Source of the DNA: Aquilaria yunnanensis
Lineage: Eukaryota; Streptophyta; Magnoliopsida; Malvales; Thymelaeaceae
Reading direction: 5' to 3'
NCBI GenBank assembly: GCA_039654915.1
Contig: CM077599.1
Location: forward strand, 29,325,501-29,389,500
Length of the DNA: 64,000 nucleotides
Of the stretch, positions 1-11,229 are shown piece by piece; positions within the stretch are counted from its first letter, which is position 1, and each line of letters opens with the position of its first letter. A model generated the notes under the pieces. That model was not told where the DNA came from. It saw only the letters and a list, made by a program, of their open reading frames with translations, and did no database searches. The position numbers and the translations under genes are program-made.

Positions 1-27
1 TTTGATGCTTGGGATGAAGAGGACTCC

Positions 28-801
28 ATGATTATGTCATGGTTGTGGAGTTCAATGACACCAGAAATCAGTGACACTTGCATGTTCCTCCCTTCTGCAA
101 GGGGCATCTGGGATGCTGTCCAACAAACATATTCCAGAGCCCATGATGCTGCCCGTGTCTATGAGGTCAAAGTAAAGACACTAGCAACCAAACAAGGGAG
201 CAGGAGTGTTACTGAGTATGCAAATCTATTGCAAAACCCATGGCATGAACTTGATCATTATCGAGTTCTTGAGCCTAAGTGCTCAGATGATGCTATGATC
301 TTGAAGAATTTCATTGAAAGAGATAGGGTTTATTATTTTTTGGTCGGGCTGAATACTGAGTTTGATCAAGTCCGAATACAAATCCTTGGCAAAGAAGAGG
401 TGCCTCCATTGAACGAAGTTATAGCTCTTGTCAGAGCTGAGGAAAGCTGCCGTGGGATCATGCTTGAGCCTAAAGATCTCGAAGGATTTGCTATGGTGGC
501 AAGGGAAGGAAATTATAGTGCCCCAAAAGGTAGAGACTCTAAAGACAACCTCTGCTGCACCTATTGCAAGAAGCCTAGACACACAAAAGATCGCTGCTGG
601 AAACTCCATGGGAAGCCTTCTACATCCAGCAAGGAATGGGGCAATCGAGGAGATCCAAGAGCAGTTCAACAGGCCCACAATGTCTCCACAATTTCACAGC
701 AAAGTCAGGGGCCATTTAATGAAGAAGAAATTGAAAGGCTGAGAGGTTTGTTGGGAACCTTGAAACCAGAAAGTGGCTCTGCCTTTGTTGCTCTCAGGTG
801 A
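28..801 (+). pseudogene. copia gag (UBN2-type) with zinc knuckle
   Basis: The translation resembles the UBN2/retrotran_gag region of copia capsids, for example the stretch GLNTEFDQVRIQILG in the second third. A CCHC zinc knuckle (CTYCKKPRHTKDRC, spacing CX2CX4HX4C) lies near residues 174-187; the usual Gly before His is Arg. The reading frame is open to the window edge, so the true start is off-window. It ends at 801 by a frameshift, because the protease frame overlaps it from 773. In an intact element gag and pol would be one continuous polyprotein. Confidence 0.85.
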
Positions 802-2278
802 ATCTCTACCCCTAGGATTACATGCCTCGGCTAGTGTTTTTCCATGGATTCTTGACTCTGGAGCCACTGATCACATGACACCCTCTTCACTACACTTCAT
901 TACATATACACCTTGTCGTAGCAATAGGAAAATTTCTGTTGCTGATGGTTCTCTCATCACAGTAGCAAGAATTGGAAATATACAGATTACTCCATCACTG
1001 TTGCTTAAAAATGTCCTTCATGTTCCCAAGTTATCTACTAGCCTTATTTCTATAAACAAACTTACCCAAGACATGAACTATCATGTTGTGTTCTTCCCTT
1101 CTTACTGTGTATTTCAGGACCAGGCTTTGGGGAAGAAGATTGGACTTGCTAAGGAAAGGAATGGGCTTTACTATCTTGAAGAAACCAGCAAACCATCTCA
1201 GAATATTATGCATGTCACACATGAGTCATTCCTTACTGCCTCCAATAAAGATTTAATTTGGCATCAGCATTTTCGTTTTGGCCATCCTTCTTTTTCTGTT
1301 ATGAAAACCATGTTTCCTTCCCTATTTAAGAGTATTGATATTGAGACCTTTCATTGTGAGGTTTGTGAGTTTGCTAAACACAAAAGAGTGTCATTTCCAT
1401 CCAGCAATAAAAAATCATCAACCCCTTTTTATTTGATTCATTCAGATATATGGGGGCCCTTCTCGAATTCCCAACATTACTGGTTCTAGATGGTTTGTCA
1501 CATTTATTGATGACTGCACAAGGGTCACATGGGTTTTTCTTCTTATATCGAAATCAGATTTAAGCAACATTCTTCCCAATTTTCACAATATGATAAAAAA
1601 ATCAGTTTGGTGTGAGAATCAAAAGGTTTCGGTCTGATAATGCAACAGATTATTTCAATCAGACCTTGTCATCATTTTTCCAAAAAGAAGGAATTGTGTA
1701 TGAATCTTCTTGTGTTAACACACCCCAACAAAATGGGGTGGTTGAAAGGAAGAATGGTCATTTATTGCAGACCACACGAGCCTTTCTCTTTCAAAACCAG
1801 GTTCCAAAACAATATTGGGGAGAAGCTGTCCTTACCGCTGCATACACAATAAATAGACTGCCATCTAAAGTCCTTGACAATCAAACCCCAATGCAAACTC
1901 TCTCAGTTTTACCCTGATATTCGAACCTCAAATAATCTTACACCAAGAATCTTTGGTTGCCCTCCCTTTGTTCATGTTCACAATAAGGGAAAATTAGACC
2001 CACGAGCAATAAAATGTGTTTTCTTGGGATATTCTCCAACCCAAAAAGGTTATAAATGTTATCATCCAGTCACAGAAAAATTCTACTCCTCTATTGATGT
2101 CACATTTGAGGAAGGACTATCCTTTTTTTCTCAAACTTCTCTTCCGAGGGAGCCTTCATTAGTACAAGATAAGGCCTCGAATCTACTTCCTCTGGAAGTA
2201 TTATCCTCTTTACCACCGCCTAACCACCAGCAATCACAACCTTCTGATGCCTCAGAATCTTGCACATCCGAGCCTTAA
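773..2278 (+). pseudogene. copia pol: protease, GAG-pre-integrase, integrase
   Basis: The aspartic protease motif ILDSGATDHMT is encoded near 855-890. A GAG-pre-integrase segment (LIWHQHFRFGHPS) and the zinc-finger CEVCEFAKHKR follow. The integrase catalytic core is spread over three frames: first Asp in HSDIWGPF near 1440, second Asp in RSDNATDYF near 1630, and Glu in NGVVERKNGHLL near 1735. The C-terminal integrase part (FGCPPFVHVH, CVFLGYSP) is read at 1950-2040. Frameshifts near 1460, 1605 and 1900 separate these blocks, so no active integrase can be made. Family assignment is firm; the lineage within copia was not determined. Confidence 0.88.
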
Positions 2279-2529
2279 CAAAATTCAAGCAACCCCACCA
2301 ATGATGTGCATGATAATATGAGATATATGCAGGTTTACTCGAGGAAAAATCCAGATTCTAAACTTAAGCAAGTCCAAGATTCAGCTCTTAATCTTGGAAC
2401 TGAGGTACGTCCATAACCTATTTCTTCTATTAATAAAGATGAACTGCCTATTGCCCTGAGAAAGGGAACCAGAGAATGTACTAAACATCCACTCTATCCC
2501 CTAGCCAAATCAGTAACATTCCAAAGATT

Positions 2530-4112
2530 CTCCCAATCTCATAGGAGTTTTCTAGCCAGCCTTGACACCATTCCAATTCCTGAAACACTAGCCATGGCAC
2601 TTTCCAATAAGGAGTGGAGAGAAGCTATGAGAGTGGAAATGGAGGCGTTGGAAAAAAACAGAACGTGGGAACTTGTGGATCTGCCCAAAAATAAGAAGGC
2701 AGTTGGCTGTAAATGGGTATTTACAATTAAATACAGAACTGATGGGTAAGTAGAAAGGTACAAAGCGAGGCTAGTAGCCAAGGGATATACACAAACTTAT
2801 GGGGTAGATTATCAGGAGACTTTTGCTCCAGTAGCAAAAATGAACACAGTACGAGTGCTGCTGTCTTTGGCTGCCAATTACAGTTGGGATTTGCAACAGT
2901 TTGATGTAAAAAATGCGTTCCTCCATGGTGATTTAGAAGAGGAGATATACATGGACATTCCACCAGGTTTTGGAGAAGACATTAAGGGGAACAAAGTGTG
3001 CAAGTTGAAGAAAGCATTGTATGGTCTCAAGCAGTCTCCAAGGGCATGGTTCGGTAGGTTTACAAATGTGATGCTGAATTCAGGCTATAAGCAAAGCCAA
3101 GGTGACCACACTTTATTTATTAAACACACAGCCCCAGGGGGAGTTACTGCTTTGCTAGTCTATGTAGATGATATAATTGTTACTGGGAATGATGAAAAAG
3201 AGAAAGAAGCATTAAAAACTGCCTTGCCAGAGAATTTGAGATAAAAGAGTTGGGGAGACTGAAGTATTTCCTTGGAATTGAAGTTGCGCATTCCAAACAA
3301 GGCATTTTTATCTCTCAACAAAAATATGTGGTTGATCTTCTGAGAGAAACAGGAAAGATGGCCTATAAACCAGCCTCTACGCCTATAGATCCGAATCATA
3401 AACTTGGAGAAGCCAGTGAAGATGCAAGTGTAAATAAGGAGATGTTCCAGAGACTTGTTGGAAAACTGATTTATCTTGCACATACACGACCAGATATTGC
3501 ATATGCTGTAAGTATAATAAGTCAGTTCATGCATGACCCTAAAGAAGTTCATTTGCAAGCTGCCCATCAAATTCTTCACTATTTAAAGGCCAATCCAGGG
3601 AAAGGAATTTTATTTAGAAGAAATGGGGGGCTGGTTCTTGAAGCATATACAGATGCAGATTATGCAGGATCCCCAGTAGACAAACGGTCCACCTCTGGCT
3701 ATTGCACCTTCTTGGGAGGAAACTTAGTGACTTGGAGGAGTAAGAAGCAGAATGTAGTTGCTCGGTCAAGTGCAGAAGCAGAATTCAAGGCTATGGCACA
3801 AGGGGTGTGTGAACTACTTTGGCCGAAGATAATTTTAGAAGAGTTGAAGATTCCACAAGAGGGATCTATGAGACTATATTGTGACAACAAATCAGCCATC
3901 AGTATTGCCCATAATCCAGTTCAACATGACAAGATGAAGCACATCGAAATTGATCGACACTTCATTAAAGAGAAACTGGACAGCAAGGTGATTTGCACTC
4001 CTTATGTATCTACAAAAAGACAGCTGGTGGATTTACTAAAGGACTCAACAGTATAGACTTTCATAGAATTGTAGCCAAGCTGGGAATGAAAGATCTCTAT
4101 TCACCAGCTTGA
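2530..4112 (+). pseudogene. copia pol: reverse transcriptase and RNase H
   Basis: The RT begins around 2590 (EWREAMRVEMEAL) and contains WVFTIKYRTDG, then an in-frame TAA at 2747-2749, then RYKARLVAKGYTQ, the FDVKNAFLHGDLEE block and YGLKQSPRAWF. The catalytic box LLVYVDDIIVTGND lies near 3155-3195. A one-base frameshift near 3225 precedes KYFLGIEVAHSKQGIFISQQ. The RNase H part includes YTDADYAGSPVDKRSTSGY near 3645-3705 and the SSAEAEFKAMA block. Another frameshift near 4025 precedes the conserved C-terminus, which ends at TGA 4110-4112, eight bases before the LTR. Confidence 0.92.
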
Positions 4113-4119
4113 GGGGGAG
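4107..4119 (+). promoter_or_regulatory. polypurine tract of the copia element
   Basis: GCTTGAGGGGGAG directly precedes the LTR start TGTTGGAA. In LTR retrotransposons this RNase H-resistant purine run primes plus-strand DNA synthesis. The pol stop codon overlaps its 5' edge. Confidence 0.75.
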
Positions 4120-4352
4120 TGTTGGAAAGCATGAAATTGGAAGATCTTTATTTGGTAGTTATGTAAATATAGAATTGTATAAATAATCCCTGATTTACAG
4201 GGATTACTATAGCTGGTAGAATTCCTTAATTATAGGGATTGAATCCCTAAATTATAGGGATTGATTTACAGAGATTTTTTTCCTTGTAAATCCCTAAGCA
4301 ACTTGTATAAATTCGCTTACTGTATTGGAATAGTACAGAGCAAATTTTACCA
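4120..4352 (+). repeat. copia 3' LTR
   Basis: It begins TGTTGGAAAGC after the polypurine tract. It contains repeated AATCCCTRATTTACAGGGATT-like short inverted segments (about 4185-4295) and a TATA-like GTATAAAT near 4305. The end is placed at TTTTACCA because the ABC1K exon splice donor lies only about 40 bases further. Without the 5' LTR the exact boundary is uncertain. Confidence 0.6.
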
Positions 4353-4396
4353 AAAGCTGACAAACTGCAATATAGTGCAACAGCACAAGTGCTTAC

Positions 4397-5273
4397 CAAA
4401 ATCAAGATATCCAATTCGACCATCACGAAGTAACCAGAGGTTTCCTGCATGCACATCAGCGTGGAAGCTTTCACATGCAAGCAAACTACCAAACCTGTAT
4501 ATGATGAAAATAAAAATCAACAATTGTCTGAACTCTCATAGAAAACGTTTTAACTGAACATAATCTATGAACAGAGACATGCAGTTATATAAATCTCACC
4601 AGACATTAAGGGCAGTTATAAGACTGTCCTCAGGACTAGCAACAAGTGAGCTTATTGAGTCTAGATCAGTAAGAGGAACCCCATATAACCTCTCCATGGT
4701 TAGTATTCTTCGTGTGCTACACTGGTAATAAACTGCTGGAGCTGTTGCCTGCCTAGTTAATCCCATCGATTCAAGATATCTCCTAAAGGCTTCAATATTT
4801 GCGGCCTCCTTTTGAAAGTCAATTTCTTCCAGCATAGACTGCCGAATGTCTTCAACGATTCCAACCTACTAAATGAATAATTATCCTACAATAGAAACTT
4901 CACAAAGAGTATTTTTCAAATCATATGTATGCTAGGCACTCATGTAAAAACCTATATATTTTCTCTCTTAGAATGACATAGAGAGGCTGCTTCCATATGG
5001 AGGCCAGTGGAAATAAATTTACCAATGAAGTGCGGCTCAGTTCAGGATTCAAAAACTCCAATATCCGAGAAACAATGTACACAAAATTAAGATCCGCCAC
5101 CAAAATGTCCTCAATTCCTGGCTTTAAGACCTTTATGACCACATTATCTTGTGAACCTAAAAGCCTTGCACCATGAACCTGGATGTGATGTTTTGGAAAA
5201 TTGAATAAATAGTCAGAGATTAGAAGACACATTAGAACAATGGCACATCACATAGAGAGAGAGAGAGAGAGAG

Positions 5274-5306
<33 letters not shown>

Positions 5307-8032
5307 AATGGAACATAGAGCCAAAGACAGTAATATCAGGAACCTGTGCAATCGAGGCTGATGCAATTGGTGTTGGGTCAATATATTCATACACACTGTC
5401 AATTGGTCTTCCCAATTCTTCACGTATGATCCTCTGAATGTCCTCGAAAGGAACTGGAGGAGTTCTATCAAAGCATTTTTGAAATTCTTCAACATATTGT
5501 GGTGGGAACAGTGTAGGTGCAGATGCTATGAACTATCCAAAATAAAAGCTAATATCAGCAAAACTAATATATTTCTTGCAAGAAGAAAAAAGAAAATACA
5601 CTTGAGGGAGAGTAAAAATCCAACAAAAATTAAAGTCAAAACCCAGATATCAAAGAGTATATAAAAAAGACAATGCGGACAAAGCACATTTTTGCCACAT
5701 TTTTTTTTTCTCTTGACACCGTAGACTAAATGAAAGGGCTCCAGAAAAGCACACAGAACGTGGATTCAATTACCACAAACTAGCAAATGGTACTCACAAA
5801 TTTTGAGCCAGCATCTGGAAGAAACCCAAAACAGGTGGGGGCTCTACAATCAAATAAAAAATAATTTCCCCTCTTTCTTATTCCCTTTCAAATAAGAAAT
5901 TCATTAATGGGTACCAATCACATACTAATTTTTTTTCTATATATTCTTGAATTAGCTTTCTTTTTAGTTTTAATTCTATGAGAACCACAAAGCATCACCT
6001 GTATTAGGTCTTACTGCAAGTTTGTATACTGAGAAATTATACTATTGACTATGTTAACCTGACCCCTTCATGATGTATCTAGGTCAGGCCTCTGTGCAAA
6101 GTCAAGAGTAGACATGGATATGGACTTCAACTTTTCATTTGTAATATAAGAAAACGAAATTCAACATTATCCATGTCAGATAAGATTAAGTGTCCACGTA
6201 AAGCTTTATTATTTCAGTTGTTACCATACATTTGAATTGCTGTGACCAAGCATTCATGTCCATTTGAAGTATCAGATACAGCGTCTGATATGGGTACAGA
6301 AAGGTAAAATGAACAGTCAATGTAATATAAGTGATTGTCAGCGCCCACAACAAACACATACCTGACCTAGTTTGATATAAGTAGCCCCCATACGCTCAAA
6401 CAATCTCCTCAAATATACTGGTGAGAGTAAACCAAGTTGAATCGCTGTTGGCATCCCAGTAGATGCATTTCTCAACTGTGAAGGATTGAAAATAATCATA
6501 TGTCAGTAGAAGGGATATACATATGATGTCTGCTTTGAACGCAAATAGAAATAGTGTGATATAGTAATTTATTTAACAGAGAAGCTAGGCAAGGAAGTCT
6601 AAAACATCATCAGAAAAGGCAAACCCTCAATCTTCCCACAGTATAAAGATTAGATCTACATTTCTTTTCATCTTTTTCTCCAAAAAGTACATCCTGTGCA
6701 GAAAAAATGCAGAGACAGAAATTCATAACTCAATAGCAGAAGCCAAATAGATTTATTTCCTCAAAAGCCTCATGCCCATTGCCCCACCAGTTAAGATGAA
6801 AAGGATTATGAACAACTACAAGCAGGTAAAGTTTGAGAGCGGGAACAGCAAAAAGTAAATCATCGTCTCTCAGAGCTCTAGGCCAAATAGATCTATTCCC
6901 TTGAAATCTTCATGCTGATGTCCAACCAGTGAGGGTACAAAGAATCTTTCATGCTGATGTCCAACCAGTGAGGGTACAAAGAATCTTTAGCAACAATGAG
7001 TATTGTTCAGCATGCTGTTACATTTTGATTATACAAGCAGTTTTTAATGTTTGAAGCAATAACCAAAGAAGGGTGAGTTCAATGAAGAAACCTTAAATTC
7101 TTACATGGTTTACAAGAGTTTTTAAAATAAGATTAAGCAATGACAAGGCTAAATTAAACAAAAAAATCTCAAAAATATTGACTGGATGATTCAAAAAACA
7201 AGAAAAACAGTTGAACAAGTTGATCATATTCCCAAAAGATGGAACAATATAAAGAGGCCAAGTACCTGTGACACATCAGCTAGCCATTCTCCACCAACTG
7301 CAACAACGGCTTGAATACCCTGTGCTAGCCTAATAGCACCTCTTGGACCTGTGTTTATCGATGTCTGGATAATATCCTCCACCAGATTCGGCAACTTGTC
7401 AATACCAGCTGGCACAAAAAGAGCGAAAAGGAAGATTAGCTGCACCAAAATTGCACCAAGTTCAGGAGGCCGTAAAGAATAGTATAAATTCCCAATTTAC
7501 GAAGCCACCGAAAGAAACTTAGGTCAATGACAGACCTAACATAATCAAAATCATCAATCCGGAAAAATAAAAAATTGAGCCTTTCCCAATCCATAGAGGA
7601 CTGACTACAGTAGCAAAGTGAAACATGAATTACAAATAGAATCAAAATCGAAATCCTGAAAAAATCAACAATTCATCTCAATAGAGCAGCCAGTTCACCA
7701 AAAGAAATGAAGAAAAAGAAGAAACATAAAGATGTTAATGGCAAATACTCTGGAGGCGTGAAGAGGACAAGTCTTCAGACCGAGAGTACTGAGCGAAAAG
7801 CGAAAACCCCTTTCGGCAGCCATCGAGCTTCCTTCTCCCAAGTGCAGGCAACTGAAACGTGGTTCCACATCAATTCTCACCTAAAGCGTTCCCAGATCGA
7901 ACCAACACAAAGCAAAAAAAGAAAAAAGAAAAAAAAGAAGTCCAAAAAGAACAAGCTTTGTGGCGCACCTGAGGATGGGGAAGAAAAGTTAAGCGATGGC
8001 TTCTGAAGGCAGAGAACGCCATTAGATTCATC
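4397..8032 (-). CDS. ABC1K9: ABC1-family (UbiB/ADCK-like) chloroplast atypical kinase, 3' exons missing
   Basis: Eight exons are readable on the minus strand: 7969-8032, 7749-7851, 7266-7408, 6362-6475, 5344-5532, 5023-5178, 4600-4865 and 4397-4494. All have GT donors and AG acceptors, and phases agree from exon 2 onward. Exon 4 ends with the ABC1 hallmark ATYIKLGQ. Exon 5 ends with the Ala-rich loop PIASASIAQ and exon 6 carries the lysine motif [10 protein letters not shown]. Exon 7 has [10 protein letters not shown]. Exon 8 has the catalytic loop HADVHAGN and ends in YLDFG. By recalled similarity it matches the Arabidopsis At5g05200 group (ABC1K9, plastoglobule kinases of prenyl-lipid metabolism). 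The C-terminal part must lie off-window beyond the copia element, which begins about 45 bases past exon 8. Exon 1 (MNLMAFSAF..., a possible transit peptide start) is the weak point: its 64 bases leave a phase that does not match exon 2. Confidence 0.85.
5254..5304. repeat. (GA)n microsatellite
   Basis: A near-perfect GA run of about 50 bases, broken once by GCAA, lies in the intron between ABC1K exons 5 and 6. It produces a spurious Arg-Glu ORF on the plus strand. Confidence 0.9.
6912..6989. repeat. 39-bp perfect tandem duplication in an ABC1K intron
   Basis: The unit ATGCTGATGTCCAACC...AATCTTTC occurs twice back to back (6912-6950, 6951-6989). Only the last base differs. It lies in the 0.8-kb intron between exons 3 and 4. 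Confidence 0.9.
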
Positions 8033-8300
8033 AGTTCCAACTTGGAACAAGATCCGAAGGAGGGAGGAAGAAGGATCTTTGTGCTGGGCTTCTGCTAATG
8101 AAACGACGCTGTTTTATCTGCTTGATACTAGCGTGCTATAATCTCCAAAGTGGTCGAAAAGTGACTTATAAAAATCTAGGAAATTATGAGGCCACCTGGA
8201 ACGGCAGTTGGCTGCTACTTTCCGCTTCCCGCCAAGCCGTTAACGTCGTCGATTGTATCATAGGAGCACACTAGAAGAGAGACCCCACCCCGTTAGTAGC
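8033..8300 (-). promoter_or_regulatory. ABC1K 5' UTR and promoter region
   Basis: This is the sequence directly upstream of the proposed ABC1K start. It is less AT-rich than the flanking spacer. TTCCCGCC at 8226-8233 fits the E2F consensus on the plus strand. No clear TATA box can be assigned on the minus strand. The role is inferred from position only. Confidence 0.35.
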
Positions 8301-10362
8301 TTATAAATATTGGTAAACTGTACAATTTAGAGAATGGAAGCCTCAACTGCAACAAAATAAATTTATTATTGCCTTTATTTGAATTATAGCAATAAACATT
8401 TCAAAGTATCTCATTACTTCCCCAAGTTTTCCCCACCACAATTACATTTTGCGCACGCCACATGAACTATTTTCTATAAAAATGATAAGTGCTAAGTTGT
8501 TATGTTTTGGAACTTAAGTCTATATATTTATAAGGCTTCTCATATTTTCTTAATATGGGATTTGTGGTGTTACAAAAACCCTTATAGTTTTAGGAATTGT
8601 TTAATTTTGTGATACATTTATTCAGTTTTAATATGCATTTGTCTAGGATTGAGATTATGTTGTCTATATTTTGATATATAATATTTGTTTCTAATTGTAT
8701 TTCTATTTTAGAGATCATTTGTTTGGTTCTAATATGTATTTATCTAAGATTGAGGTTATCTTGTCTAGATTTGAAATATTTTTATTTCGTTGATTGTATG
8801 TGTATTTTTGAAATATATTTGTAATTATACATATATTTATCTAATTGTAAGGTACACATGTATAGTTTTTATATGAATTTATTCATGATTAAGATCTACA
8901 TTTATTTTACTTGAGTTGTATGTCCGATTCTAACATGCATTTGTTTAACATTGTTGTTAACTTTAACAATTTTCATTAATGAGTTGTCACCTAAAGACTT
9001 TTAGCTCTAACCCCATTTCATTTGATCTCACAATCCCAAATCGTGTCGATATAAGTGTACCTATGAGATATTAGGGCAATTAATACAATACTTGGAGTTG
9101 GGTTGGTGATAAGTGATAACAACGGCTTAGGTTTATATGACCGTAGTTAGTTTGTCGAAGGGACTTACTACTTTAACTTATTAAAATTGTGTTACATTAA
9201 AACAAACTCACATCAATGTCTCTTTCAAGAAAAATCATAATTGCTTTTGCCCATCAAAAAGGTTCCACCCAGCCGAACTTGATCATTTCATGTGCTTTTG
9301 TATATTTCTCTTTCTTGAATTTAAAACTATTTACTTCATTTCTCCAATTTGCTTTTCTGAAGTAATTCTTTTGTTTGATCCTCTCTACTGCTTCAAAGAT
9401 TATGATTTGCACTTCGATAATTTGATAGTAGTTGTTGATCGGATGTCAACTATGATGATCTATTAGGTTTTAGTTTTTCAGTTTTTATCTTTTTTTATTT
9501 GTTTAATGTTTTTCTTAGTATAGATGGAGTTTTTGTTTATACTTGTCTCCTTATAGATGTAGTTTTTAATCAATTGGAGTAGCAAAAAGAACAAGTTTTT
9601 AAACAATTTAAAATGTGTATCAAGTTTGATATTTTTTCATATTTGAACTAAAAAGAATATAAATAAAACCGTAAATGGACTTTAAATTGATTGAACTCAA
9701 GTTGAATTCGAGTTATTCAACTGGATCAAATAAATGAGCTAAAACCAAGCCGAATTGAGTCAAGTAGTAGATAAATCGAGTTATGTTGAATTGTGTATGA
9801 GCCTTAAAATTTTGTTCAAGATTTGACTAATAACAATTTAAATAAGTTATAAATGATTTTTAAACAGAGTCAAGAACTTGAGCTATTTGTTTATTTTTCA
9901 TCCTGATGAGCAAGTTAAATTGCAGAAATCACCACTTGAAGCGTGCGAGATCGAGGTTCAAAAGTTTCCCACAACCTTCTATTGTGAAAATCTAATGGAT
10001 GTCGAAACAAAAACTATTTATAAAAGAAATCCAATGGTTATAAGTTATAACATCTCAATTTAAACGAATATGATACTTCATTTAATTTTATAACATTATG
10101 AAGTGTATAACTGTGGAAATTCTTTTTTTTTTTTTTTCCAAAATCATTCACCTTTTTTTTTATAATAAAACTTGTATTAATTTACCATATCTATCTATAA
10201 TAATATAATTAAATATTTAATCAATTCCCAATTCCAAAATGATTGATACACTTCATTAATGATGTTGTATCACCTAATTAAAAAGCATATGTTCTTCATT
10301 GATTTCATATATACGTGTAAAGTTTACCTCTTATTTTAGAATAACTTCAAAATGTGTAAATC
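8301..10362. other. AT-rich intergenic spacer
   Basis: No gene was found. Contents are poly-A and poly-T runs, a degenerate repeat (8620-8985) and a short stretch rich in CGAGTT/GAATTC words (9680-9790) of the kind seen in old plant transposons. The small ORF at 9878-10063 has no recognisable feature; its GATCGAGGTTCAAAAG resembles a tRNA-type B box but stands alone. Confidence 0.6.
8620..8985. repeat. degenerate tandem repeat, about 105-bp period
   Basis: The phrase TTCTAATATGYATTTRTCTARGATTGAG (degenerate) recurs at about 8625 and 8735, with weaker versions near 8865 and 8930, each followed by a TTGTCTA/TTTATTT stretch. This suggests four decayed copies of an AT-rich unit. Confidence 0.5.
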
Positions 10363-10384
10363 ATTCACTACTAAAATTATCGAG

Positions 10385-10880
10385 TTTCCCAACTGCCAGT
10401 TACCAACTGCTACGCGTTGGTAAATTCAATTTACCAACGTGCAGCCGTTGGTAAACGCAAGTTGGTATTCGATTCGTTGGAAATTTTTTTATCAACGCGC
10501 AAGTAATAACACGTTAGTAAATTCCAACACATACACGTTGGTAAAATTCAAGTTGGTAATTACCAACGGTCAGGAACCGGCCTTGGTTTCCAACGCGTGG
10601 TTGTCGTTACCAACTACCGTGGCAGTTGGTAGTTACCAACGCGTATGGCAATTGGTAGGAGACCGCATTGGTAATTACCAACTTACAGCAGTTGGTAAAG
10701 GGGTTGGTAATTACCAACGCGCATGGCAGTTGGTAATTACCAACGCGTGCAAGTTGGTATTAAGCCGTTGGTAATTACCAACTTGCATACACGTTAGTAA
10801 TAGTGTCTATAAGTACTAACGCGGATGACAGTTGGTAATTACCAACGCGCACGAGTTGATAAATCCCGGTTGCGCGTTGA
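10385..10880. repeat. CACTA left subterminal repeat zone
   Basis: Roughly twenty copies of ACCAACG, CGTTGGTAA or the inverted-repeat word TTGGTAATTACCAA alternate in both orientations. In En/Spm-type elements such subterminal repeats bind the TnpA protein. The reading as a transposase-binding array is inferred from the family. Confidence 0.85.
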
Positions 10881-11229
10881 TAATGCATATTAAGCGTTCA
10901 AGGGTTCGGTTGTTTCGTATTTTTCCCACTTTGAAACAAGTTCGAAATTACCATAACAATTCCAAAGTTCCCCCAGCCTTGCTCAACAATAAAGATTACA
11001 CAGATATGCAAACGTAATTTCCATAAAATGTTCTCAAATACACCATAATTAAAACAAGAACATATATGTCTGGAACAAACCATACAACAATCAACGGAAC
11101 AAACCATACAACAATCAACGGATTACACATTTCAGTAATTTCAACTGAGTCTTAATTAGGTCTAACAATTATTATGTATGTTTGATAACATAAGAAATTT
11201 GGAAATGATTTACCTGTTGATGACTACCA

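Larger units (their letters stand above)
1..4352 (+). mobile_element. Ty1/copia LTR retrotransposon, 3' part
   Basis: The left edge of the window lies inside gag, so the 5' LTR and leader are outside. The order gag, protease, integrase, reverse transcriptase, RNase H is seen on the plus strand, and integrase before RT is diagnostic of Ty1/copia. The pol stop at 4110-4112 is followed at once by a purine-rich tract and a TGTTGGAA start of the 3' LTR. The coding region is broken by frameshifts near 785, 1460, 1605, 1900, 3225 and 4025 and by a TAA at 2747-2749, so the copy cannot be autonomous. It lies in an intron of the minus-strand ABC1K gene. The target duplication cannot be checked because the other end is off-window. 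Confidence 0.93.

Noticed and set aside
5240..5437. Plus-strand ORF with long Arg-Glu repeat
   Set aside because: It is the (GA)n microsatellite in an ABC1K intron plus the antisense of exon 5.
6912..6989. CRISPR-like or satellite array
   Set aside because: Only two adjacent copies without spacers; a simple tandem duplication in a plant intron.
9940..9995. Possible SINE or tRNA B box (GATCGAGGTTCAAAAG)
   Set aside because: No A box at the right distance and no poly-A or T tail.
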